From Candidatus Brocadiia bacterium (GTDB taxonomy: Bacteria; Planctomycetota; PUPC01; DSUN01): a DNA stretch of 6,878 bases. Shown here piece after piece: positions 1 through 6,143 of this stretch (positions are counted from its first letter, which is position 1; each line of letters opens with the position of its first letter). The notes below the pieces were generated by a model, which saw nothing but the letters and a program-made list of their open reading frames with translations, ran no database searches and was not told the DNA's origin. Made by a program: the position numbers and the translations under genes. The stretch lies in assembly GCA_016782825.1 (NCBI GenBank), contig JADHXT010000190.1:1-6878 (forward strand), read 5' to 3'.

Positions 1-2
1 GG

Positions 3-1379
3 TGGTTCCAGGACGGCGACCGCCACGTGTGCATCCTGCCCGACGACGTGGCCGAACGCGTGGGCATTAAGCCCGAGCACCTCGCGGGCAAGACAGACGA
101 CGAGAAGCCCACGATTGCCATGCTCGGCCACTCGTTCCGCGTGATCGGCTTGATCGATTCCGAGGCATTCAACGCCTACCGCGACATCGACGACGAGAAG
201 CTCACGCCGGTGGACACGCTGCAAGAAGCGGCAAAGATGGATACTCAGGAGAACCCTGACGAAGCCGCCAAGGCGCCCATCCAGGCCTTCACGCACATCG
301 AGTCGTCCAACACCATGCTCGTGCCCTACGAGTTCGCCATGGGCGTGGGCGGCACGCTGCGGTCGATCGCCATCTCCCACTTCGACGGGTTCCGCGTCCA
401 CATCCGCCGCTTCATGGAACGCGTGGCGCTCAACATCTTCATCGCGGAGGGAGCGGGGGACGACGCGAGCGTGGAGGTGCTCAGCTCGATCCAAACCACA
501 TCCTTCTCCGGCGTAGGCAACCTGTTCGTGCCGATTCTCATTGCCGCTCTCATCGTGCTCAACACGATGACGGGCTCGGTGTACGAGCGATTCCGCGAAA
601 TCCACATCTACAGTTCGGTGGGCCTCGCTCCCACGCACATCGGCGCGCTGTTCCTGGCCGAAGCCTGCGTGTTTGCCACCGTCGGAGCCGTGGCCGGCTA
701 CCTGATCGGCCAGACCGTGGCCGGGGTGGTGCTGCACTTCGGCTGGTTGGGCGCGATCACGCTCAACTACTCTTCGGTGTCGACCATCTACTCGAGCCTG
801 GTGGTCATGGTCACCGTGTTTCTCTCGGCGCTCTATCCGGCGAAGAAGGCATCGGATATGGCCGTGCCCGATGTGACGCGGCGCTGGGAGTTCCCGCCGC
901 CAGTGGGCGACGACTGGCAGTTCGAGTTCCCCTTCACCGTCGGCGGGACGGAGATCCTGGGCATGTATGCCTACCTGACGCGGTTCCTCCAGTCCTATGG
1001 CGAGACGTCCATCGGCGCCTTCTACACCGAGGACGTGGTGCTGGACAAGGCCGAGGCATCCCACACAGCGGACTACGTGATCTCCGCCCGGTGCTGGCTG
1101 GCTCCGTACGATCTGGGCATCAGCCAGGACGTGCGGTTCGAGGCGGTGCCGACGGGCGAACACGGCCTCTACGCCATGGACGTGATCATCCACCGCCTGA
1201 GCGGCGACACGCTGTCGTGGCAGCGGATGAATCGTGGCTTCCTGAACGTCCTCCGCAAGCAGTTCCTCGTCTGGCGCACCGTGCCCAGCGGCGTGAAGCT
1301 GCAATTCGCCGATGAAGGCCGCCAAGCCGTGGGCGAGCCCGCGCCCGACGGCAGCGAACCAGAGAGCGAGCCGGCCTAG
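3..1379 (+). CDS. FtsX/MacB-type ABC transporter permease, C-terminal part (5' end outside the window)
   Basis: The reading frame is open to the left edge, so the true start lies upstream; the GTG at 27 is an internal valine. The visible 458 residues (numbered from the codon at 3) begin with a hydrophilic region of about 170 residues that looks like the extracytoplasmic core domain of MacB-like permeases. Three hydrophobic segments follow at about 174-194, 213-244 and 260-280; the first leads into 'SVYERFREIHIYSSVGL', the typical FtsX loop (compare ERxxEIGxxxAxG). FtsX permeases work with an ABC ATPase and usually drive mechanical work or export at the inner membrane rather than import. Unusually, about 175 residues follow the last membrane segment, including 'WLAPYDLGISQDVRF' and 'RKQFLVWRT'; most FtsX proteins end soon after that segment. 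The tail ends in a Pro/Glu-rich stretch and a TAG stop. The ATPase gene is not in view and is probably upstream. The family call is firm; the substrate is unknown. Confidence 0.85.
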   Translation, partial: WFQDGDRHVCILPDDVAERVGIKPEHLAGKTDDEKPTIAMLGHSFRVIGLIDSEAFNAYRDIDDEKLTPVDTLQEAAKMDTQENPDEAAKAPIQAFTHIESSNTMLVPYEFAMGVGGTLRSIAISHFDGFRVHIRRFMERVALNIFIAEGAGDDASVEVLSSIQTTSFSGVGNLFVPILIAALIVLNTMTGSVYERFREIHIYSSVGLAPTHIGALFLAEACVFATVGAVAGYLIGQTVAGVVLHFGWLGAITLNYSSVSTIYSSLVVMVTVFLSALYPAKKASDMAVPDVTRRWEFPPPVGDDWQFEFPFTVGGTEILGMYAYLTRFLQSYGETSIGAFYTEDVVLDKAEASHTADYVISARCWLAPYDLGISQDVRFEAVPTGEHGLYAMDVIIHRLSGDTLSWQRMNRGFLNVLRKQFLVWRTVPSGVKLQFADEGRQAVGEPAPDGSEPESEPA

Positions 1380-1383
1380 GCTC

Positions 1384-1404
1384 CGTGCGGCACGGCGCCG
1401 CACG
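1384..1404 (+). repeat. Perfect 8-bp inverted repeat (hairpin) between the permease and the OPT-like gene
   Basis: CGTGCGGC at 1384-1391 is the exact reverse complement of GCCGCACG at 1397-1404, with a 5-base loop (ACGGC). It begins 4 bases after the permease stop and ends 13 bases before the Shine-Dalgarno sequence of the next gene. No T-run follows, so it is not a standard intrinsic terminator. It could be an RNA-stabilising or attenuating hairpin, or chance in GC-rich DNA. Confidence 0.4.
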
Positions 1405-1417
1405 CACCAATGCAATC

Positions 1418-1424
1418 GAGGTGA
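1418..1424 (+). promoter_or_regulatory. Strong ribosome binding site fixing the GTG start at 1431
   Basis: GAGGTGA lies 6 bases before GTG 1431. The only nearby in-frame ATG, at 1410, runs into a TGA at 1422 after four codons, so GTG 1431 is the start. The short ATG-to-TGA reading frame overlaps the Shine-Dalgarno sequence itself. Confidence 0.75.
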
Positions 1425-1430
1425 AGACCG

Positions 1431-3416
1431 GTGGCTGATCCTCTGCGTCAGGACACGTTTCAGATTATGCCCGCCGACGCCCCTTTCGAGGGGGGCTTCA
1501 GTTGGAACACCGTGTTTGCGGCGCTCTTCGTCGGGATTGTGATGATGCCGGGCGCCATCTACCTGGGCCTCGTCAGCGGACAGTCCGTGGCCGGCGCGGC
1601 CGACTGGGTGACGATCATCCTGTTCATCGAGATCGCCAAGCGAAGCTTCGTGAAGCTCCGCACGCAAGAAATCATCATCATGTACTGGATCGCCGCAGGC
1701 CTGGCCACCATGGGGCCGTTCCAAGGCCTCATCATGAACCAGTACCTCGTCCAGTGCCCCATGGCCGACGACATCCACGCCTACTTCCCGAGCTGGGTGG
1801 TGCCCGAGCGGGGCAGCGACGCGCTCATCGAGCGCACGTTCATGCACCGTGCGTGGGTGGTGCCGCTGTTGCTCGGCCTCCTCACCTACTTCATGGGCCA
1901 GGTGCAGCGTCTCTCCCTCGGCTACGTGCTCTTCCGCTACACGAGCGACCTGGAGCGCCTCCCGTTCCCTCTGGCCCCCGTCCAGGCCGGCGCGGCAACG
2001 GCTCTGGCGGAGACGTCGTCGAAGAAGGAGGGCTGGCGCTGGCGCGTCTTCAGTATCGGGTCAATTGTCGGCGTGCTCTTTGGGCTCATCTACATCGGCG
2101 TGCCCGTGCTCTCGAGCATGTTCTTCACGCGCACGGTCACGATCATCCCGATCCCGTGGCTCGACCTCACCACCCACGTAGCCAACCTGCTGCCCGCCAC
2201 GCCGGTGGCCATCAGCCTCAACCTCGGTGCCGTGCTGGTGGGCTTCGTGCTGCCCTTCTGGCTCGTGGTGGGTGCCTTTATCAGCGCCATGCTGATGACC
2301 TTCGTCGGCACGCCCATGCTCTATCGCTTCGGGATCCTCTACAACTGGAGCGAGGGCATGAGCTACGTGCCCACGCAGATCAGCAACTCCTTCGATTTCT
2401 GGATCAGCTTCTCGATCGGCGCCTCGCTGGTGGTCTTCTACATCGGCGTGGGTTCCACCGTGAGGTCGCTCATGCGCAATCGGCGCGAGCGGCTCGAGCG
2501 CGAGGCCGCCGGCGAGGTCGGTACCCCCCCGCTGCCTGAGGGGCGTGGCGACATCCCTGTGTGGAAGGCCCTCGCCATTTGGGCCGTCACCCAGGCCGTG
2601 TTTGTTGGACTCTGCAAGTACCTGGTGCCGGAGTTCCCGTGGTGGATTCCCGCGGCGTTCGGGTTCGTGCTGTCGCCGATTCAGTCGTACATCAACGCCC
2701 GCATGGTCGGCATCACGGGCGGCAGCGGGCGGGTGTCGTTCCCCTATCTGCGCGAGGCATCGTTCTATGGGGCACAGCTTCTCACGGGACGCGCGCTGGG
2801 CATCCCCATCTGGTTCGCGCCCATTCCGCTCCAGGACCACGGCATGTCTGCCGGTATGTTCAAGCAGCTCGAGCTCACAAAGACGCGGTTCACCAGCGTG
2901 GTGTACTCCACGATGCTGGCCTTCGTGGTCGTGTGGGTGTGCAGCTTCATCTACTGGTCGTGGATCTGGAAGCTCGACGTGATCCCGTCGTCCACCTACC
3001 CCTTCGTGCAGAAGATGTGGCCTCTCCAGGCCACCATTCGGTGCATGTGGATGCGCACCACCCTGCCCGGCGGAGAGGGCCTGGCCAACCTCAGAGAGAT
3101 CATCCACGGCAACTACATTCTGGCAGGCTTCGGCGTGGGGAGCTTCATGTTCGCCATATTCGGGCTCCTCGGCGTCCCCACGATCATCTTCTACGGCTTC
3201 CTCACTGGCATCGGGCAGAACGCGTTCATGGCCTTCCCGCAATTCCTGGGAGCCATGCTCGGCCGCTACTACTTCCGCAAGCGTTTCGACGGAATGAAGT
3301 GGCGCTCCTACGCCCCCATCCTGATGGCCGGCTACGGATGTGGCGTGGGGCTGATCGGCATGACCAGCGTGGCGCTCAAGCTCATCTCGTCTGCCGTGAA
3401 GCAGACTGTCTTCTAG
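1431..3416 (+). CDS. Polytopic membrane protein, OPT (oligopeptide transporter)-like
   Basis: The product is 661 residues with roughly 12-14 hydrophobic segments. Examples are residues about 25-50 ('VFAALFVGIVMMPGAIYLG'), 'PLLLGLLTYFMG', 'LNLGAVLVGFVLPFWLVVG', 'FSIGASLVVFYIGVG', 'LAFVVVWVCSFIYWSWIW' and 'FGVGSFMFAIFGLLGVP'. The length, the Gly/Pro-rich broken helices and the gene style resemble the OPT superfamily, whose members carry peptides or metal chelates across the inner membrane. It also resembles related proteins of planctomycetes and allies that I recall being annotated as peptide transporters or under DUF6784/DUF6785; that memory is unverified. A cytoplasmic charged loop (RNRRERLEREAAGEVG, just before the 7-C run at 2524) splits the protein in two. 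GTG is the start, with GAGGTGA 6 bases upstream. The gene follows the FtsX-type permease by 51 bases, so co-transcription is likely. The membrane-protein call is certain, the OPT-like assignment moderate, the substrate unknown. Confidence 0.65.
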   Translation: MADPLRQDTFQIMPADAPFEGGFSWNTVFAALFVGIVMMPGAIYLGLVSGQSVAGAADWVTIILFIEIAKRSFVKLRTQEIIIMYWIAAGLATMGPFQGLIMNQYLVQCPMADDIHAYFPSWVVPERGSDALIERTFMHRAWVVPLLLGLLTYFMGQVQRLSLGYVLFRYTSDLERLPFPLAPVQAGAATALAETSSKKEGWRWRVFSIGSIVGVLFGLIYIGVPVLSSMFFTRTVTIIPIPWLDLTTHVANLLPATPVAISLNLGAVLVGFVLPFWLVVGAFISAMLMTFVGTPMLYRFGILYNWSEGMSYVPTQISNSFDFWISFSIGASLVVFYIGVGSTVRSLMRNRRERLEREAAGEVGTPPLPEGRGDIPVWKALAIWAVTQAVFVGLCKYLVPEFPWWIPAAFGFVLSPIQSYINARMVGITGGSGRVSFPYLREASFYGAQLLTGRALGIPIWFAPIPLQDHGMSAGMFKQLELTKTRFTSVVYSTMLAFVVVWVCSFIYWSWIWKLDVIPSSTYPFVQKMWPLQATIRCMWMRTTLPGGEGLANLREIIHGNYILAGFGVGSFMFAIFGLLGVPTIIFYGFLTGIGQNAFMAFPQFLGAMLGRYYFRKRFDGMKWRSYAPILMAGYGCGVGLIGMTSVALKLISSAVKQTVF

Positions 3417-3504
3417 ACCGCCGAAAGGACCTGTTCGCCCGCGCCGCGCGTGGCCCAGGCGGGCGCGGACGGGCCTGTGTCCATGGCACCGCGGAATACA
3501 GGCG
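3417..3504. other. 88-base GC-rich intergenic gap
   Basis: This is the largest gap in the window. It holds a 7-bp inverted repeat, CGCCCGC (3436-3442) with GCGGGCG (3459-3465), and an alternative GGCCC/GGGCC pairing at 3452-3456 and 3471-3475. Neither is followed by a T-run. I see no convincing -35/-10 pair; GAATAC at 3494-3499 is a weak -10-like hexamer only 5 bases from the next ATG. The gap may separate two transcription units, but the sequence does not prove it. Confidence 0.35.
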
Positions 3505-5457
3505 ATGCAAGCAGCACTCTATGTCCGCAAAGGCCCTGCGCGCGGGCAGACCTTTCCCATATCGAGCACGTCGGCGACGCTCATCGGCAGAGCGTCGTCG
3601 AACCACATCGTCCTGCTGGACCGCGAAGTGTCAGCCAACCACTGCCTGATCGCCCCAATCCCCGGCAGCGCGCGATTCGACGTGGTCGATGCCAGAAGCC
3701 GCACGGGCACGCGGGTGAATGGCCGCAAGATCGCGCGCAAGAGCGCCGCCCTGGGCGACGTGGTGTCGCTGGGTGCCTTCGAGCTGGAGTTGCGCCAGGC
3801 CGACGACGGCGTGCCGCCGCCCAAAGAGCACCGGCCAGCGACCGCAGGCCCGGTCCGCTACAAGATCGAGCCGCGGCGAGGAAGCGGACCGGCCGTCTAC
3901 CTCCCCCCCGGATCCGCCACCGTGGCAGGGCGGAGCGACTTCGCACACCTGCGCGTGGACGACGAGTTCGCCTCCGAATACCACTGTCTCATCGCACTCG
4001 ACCCCGCGCGGCCCGACCGCATGCCCTTCGTTACCGACCTGCGCACCAGCAACGGCACCTACGTGAACGGCCACAAGGTGGGCCGCAAGCATCTCAACCT
4101 GGGCGACAAGCTCACCGTGGGGGGCAAGAAGTTCCGCGTGGCCGCCACGAAGCCTTCGGAGGCAACCGCGCTCCAGGCTTCTGTCGGCCCCCTTTCCGGC
4201 ACGGGCAGGCTGCCGAAGAGAACCCAGGTGCTCCACATGCCATCCGATGACGCGACGGACGAGCACGCAAGCGCGGCGCCTGCCCTCAGCGAGGCAGCCG
4301 TGCGAGGGCTCCAGGAAGCGGCCCAACCCGTGCCGCAGGCCGAGGTGCCCATGGCCGAAGTGTTCGAGGCGGACCATCCGAAGGGCGACGACCTGCTGAG
4401 CGTGCTCTCCATACTCGGGGAGCACGGCGCACTCGACGGCTCCAGACCCGCCAGCGAACTGCCCACCTTGCCATTCGGCACGGCCGAGCCTGTAGTGGCC
4501 GCTGAGCCGGCGCTCGAGCCCACGCTCGAGCGCGACGGGCCGCTGGAGCCCAAGCAGAAGATGCCCGCACGGTTCCTCCCCGAATGGGAACCGCCGCCAA
4601 GCACCCCCGTGGACCATACCGCGCACTACGGCTTCACCACCGAGCCCTTCCAGCTCTCGGCCGACCCCGACTACTTCTACCCGAGCCCCGAGCACGGCGC
4701 GGCGCTCACCGCGCTGATCTCGTGGGTGGACAGCGGGCCGCCCGTGGCGTGCGTGCATGGCGGCAAGAGCTTGGGGAAGACACTCCTGCTTGCCTGCGTT
4801 GCCCGCCGGCTCGCCGGGCGGCTGCCCATGCCCGTGATCGTGCGGCCCTTCCAGGGCGGATCGGCTCGCGACCGCCTCATCGCAGCAGCCGTGGCGCGCG
4901 CCACCGAGATGGTGGGCCGGGTGCAAGCCGAGAGCCCACTGCCCATCGACCAGTGGCAGGCCGCGGTCGCCGAGCTACAGGCCCGAGGCATTCTCACCAT
5001 CTTCCTGATCGACGAGGCCCACAGGCTCTCGTTCGTGGAACGATGCGGGATCGCGGAGATGCTCCAGGTGGAACAGGCCTGCGAAGGCGTGCGCGTCCTG
5101 CTGGTGGGCGACGAGTCACTGGGCCGCCACGTGAGCGAGAAGTCACTGAGCCCCTACACGGGAACCACGGTGCAGCTCCATCCGCTCCCACCCGAAGTGG
5201 TGCCGGCCTACGTCACGCACCGTCTCACCCGAGCGTGCGGCGCGCCCAAGAGGGTGTTCACCGACGATGCACTCCGGATCCTCGCCGAGTTTGCCGGCGG
5301 CGTGCCGCGCGACATCAACCGAGCCGCACATGCCGCGCTGGCGGCGGGCTACCGCGAGAGTCGCCACGAGATCGACGGAGACACGATGCTCCGCGTCATT
5401 CGTGAAACACTGCAAAGCAATTGGGCGCCAGAACCCAACCAAGGAGTTGAGGCATGA
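3505..5457 (+). CDS. Double FHA domain protein fused to an ExeA/GspA-type AAA+ ATPase
   Basis: The product is 650 residues in three parts. FHA1 (about 1-98) has the phosphothreonine-pocket pattern G28-R29, N33, S43-x-x-H46 and GT...VNG (68-73). FHA2 (about 117-212) has G142-R143, S157-x-x-H160 and SNGTYVNG (182-189). A linker (about 213-372) is rich in Glu, Pro and Ala and is probably disordered. The ATPase begins 'HYGFTTEPFQLSADPDYFY' (374-392), the typical ExeA opening. Walker A is GGKSLGKT (419-426), Walker B is FLIDEAH (500-506), a sensor-like strand is LLVGDESL (532-539), and the lid motif is GGVPRDINRAA (598-608), so it looks catalytically intact. ExeA-family ATPases help build secretion or pilus structures across the wall; FHA domains bind phosphothreonine peptides. 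Gating by a Ser/Thr kinase is therefore a reasonable inference, but unlike ExeA I see no clear membrane or peptidoglycan-binding segment. The ATG is chosen because FHA1 starts at once; the Shine-Dalgarno sequence is weak. The stop overlaps the next gene by 4 bases. Confidence 0.9.
   Translation: MQAALYVRKGPARGQTFPISSTSATLIGRASSNHIVLLDREVSANHCLIAPIPGSARFDVVDARSRTGTRVNGRKIARKSAALGDVVSLGAFELELRQADDGVPPPKEHRPATAGPVRYKIEPRRGSGPAVYLPPGSATVAGRSDFAHLRVDDEFASEYHCLIALDPARPDRMPFVTDLRTSNGTYVNGHKVGRKHLNLGDKLTVGGKKFRVAATKPSEATALQASVGPLSGTGRLPKRTQVLHMPSDDATDEHASAAPALSEAAVRGLQEAAQPVPQAEVPMAEVFEADHPKGDDLLSVLSILGEHGALDGSRPASELPTLPFGTAEPVVAAEPALEPTLERDGPLEPKQKMPARFLPEWEPPPSTPVDHTAHYGFTTEPFQLSADPDYFYPSPEHGAALTALISWVDSGPPVACVHGGKSLGKTLLLACVARRLAGRLPMPVIVRPFQGGSARDRLIAAAVARATEMVGRVQAESPLPIDQWQAAVAELQARGILTIFLIDEAHRLSFVERCGIAEMLQVEQACEGVRVLLVGDESLGRHVSEKSLSPYTGTTVQLHPLPPEVVPAYVTHRLTRACGAPKRVFTDDALRILAEFAGGVPRDINRAAHAALAAGYRESRHEIDGDTMLRVIRETLQSNWAPEPNQGVEA
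5441..5446 (+). promoter_or_regulatory. Ribosome binding site of the HEAT-like gene, inside the ATPase gene
   Basis: AAGGAG lies 7 bases before ATG 5454 and within the last codons of the ATPase gene. With the ATGA overlap at 5454-5457 it indicates translational coupling of the two genes. Confidence 0.8.
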
Positions 5458-6131
5458 GACGGACCACCTTCACCGTTGCTTTCGCCATCGTGCTGGCCGG
5501 CCCGTTCGCAGCCGCTCAGCAGGCCAGCGATGTGGCACAGCGTGTGGCTGCATTGCGCGACACCGAGGCCGGATACGAAGCCTGGGAGAGCGTGGTGGCC
5601 GCGGGACGTGACGCCGTGCCCGAGTTGCGCAAGGCACTCAGCGGCCCCGACGAACGGGTGCGCGCGTGCAGCGCGGCGCTCCTCTACCGACTGGGCGAAG
5701 CCGATGCCCTGGATGCTCTCGCCACACTGGTCGAGGCCAAGAACGCAGGCGCGCGCGCCGAAGCCGTGGCTGCACTGCGCGCCTACGTGGGCGGCCCCCT
5801 GCTGCGCACGGGCGCGGCCGACGGCGGCGTGGGGGGCTGGAAGGCCTGGTGGGCCGCCAACGTCAAGCAGGTGAAGAGCACGGCGCCACTGAGCCGCCTG
5901 TACGGCCACATTACGGCCATCGACGGCGCCAAGCCACTTGCCGTAGTAAGCCTGGCGTCACGTCATGGAGCGCGCAAAGGCATGACGCTCACCGTGCGTC
6001 GTGGCGTCAAGCCCGTTTGCTCGCTCGTCATCCTGCACGCAGGCCCCGAACGCTCGGTGGCTCGCGTGGTGGAGTTGAGCTCACAGGCGTCGCCTCGCGT
6101 GGGCGACGTGGTGTTCTATATCCGACGCTGA
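5454..6131 (+). CDS. Exported HEAT-like repeat protein with a C-terminal beta-rich module
   Basis: The product is 225 residues. It starts with a clear signal peptide: MRR, a hydrophobic core (about 6-18) and an AAA|QQ cleavage site after residue 21. Residues about 25-112 are alpha-helical and HEAT-like, with 'VPELRKALSGPDERVRACSAALLYRLG' giving the typical pattern of a helix pair. Next comes 'GGWKAWWAANVKQVK', a Trp-rich motif I associate with exported HEAT proteins of planctomycetes. The last 75 residues (from about Y150) form a beta-rich module, 'GHITAID...LAVVSLASRHGARKGMTLTVRR...SVARVVELSS...VGDVVFYIRR'. This pattern (strand, G-x-x-x-G-M, strand, S-x-A-x-V, GD-x-V) resembles small barrel modules in FlgT- or MreC-like envelope proteins. 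The role is unknown; protein-protein scaffolding outside the cytoplasm is likely. The 4-base overlap with the FHA/ExeA gene suggests a shared function in an envelope assembly. The export and HEAT calls are good; the barrel is tentative. Confidence 0.7.
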   Translation: MRRTTFTVAFAIVLAGPFAAAQQASDVAQRVAALRDTEAGYEAWESVVAAGRDAVPELRKALSGPDERVRACSAALLYRLGEADALDALATLVEAKNAGARAEAVAALRAYVGGPLLRTGAADGGVGGWKAWWAANVKQVKSTAPLSRLYGHITAIDGAKPLAVVSLASRHGARKGMTLTVRRGVKPVCSLVILHAGPERSVARVVELSSQASPRVGDVVFYIRR

Positions 6132-6136
6132 GGAGA
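6131..6136 (+). promoter_or_regulatory. Ribosome binding site deciding the TTG start at 6144
   Basis: AGGAGA begins at the last base of the HEAT gene stop codon and lies 7 bases before TTG 6144. The frame is closed upstream by that same TGA (6129-6131). The next in-frame candidates are GTG at codon 35 and ATG at codon 60, both well inside the conserved domain, so TTG is the best start. Confidence 0.7.
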
Positions 6137-6143
6137 GAAGAAG

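Noticed and set aside
2524..2530. Run of seven C (another lies near 3902) as a possible frameshift site
   Set aside because: Both reading frames continue normally through the runs with sensible protein on each side, so no slip is needed or suggested.
2061..3242. A 393-codon open frame on the - strand opposite the OPT-like gene
   Set aside because: The translation is dominated by His, Glu, Arg and Gly with no domain, typical of an antisense shadow of a GC-rich gene; the + strand gene has clear membrane helices and a ribosome binding site.
2561..3649. A 362-codon + strand frame overlapping the end of the OPT-like gene and the start of the FHA gene
   Set aside because: It spans two well-supported genes in another frame and its translation is Arg/His-rich without structure.
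4510..4533. Perfect 9-bp inverted repeat, GCGCTCGAG and CTCGAGCGC, with a 6-base loop
   Set aside because: It lies inside the linker coding region and arises from repeated Leu-Glu codons (ALEPTLER); a stem of this size is plausible by chance in GC-rich DNA of this length.
3631..4926. A 431-codon open frame on the - strand opposite the FHA-ATPase gene
   Set aside because: It is His/Gly/Arg-rich with no recognisable motif, and the opposite strand encodes intact FHA and Walker motifs.
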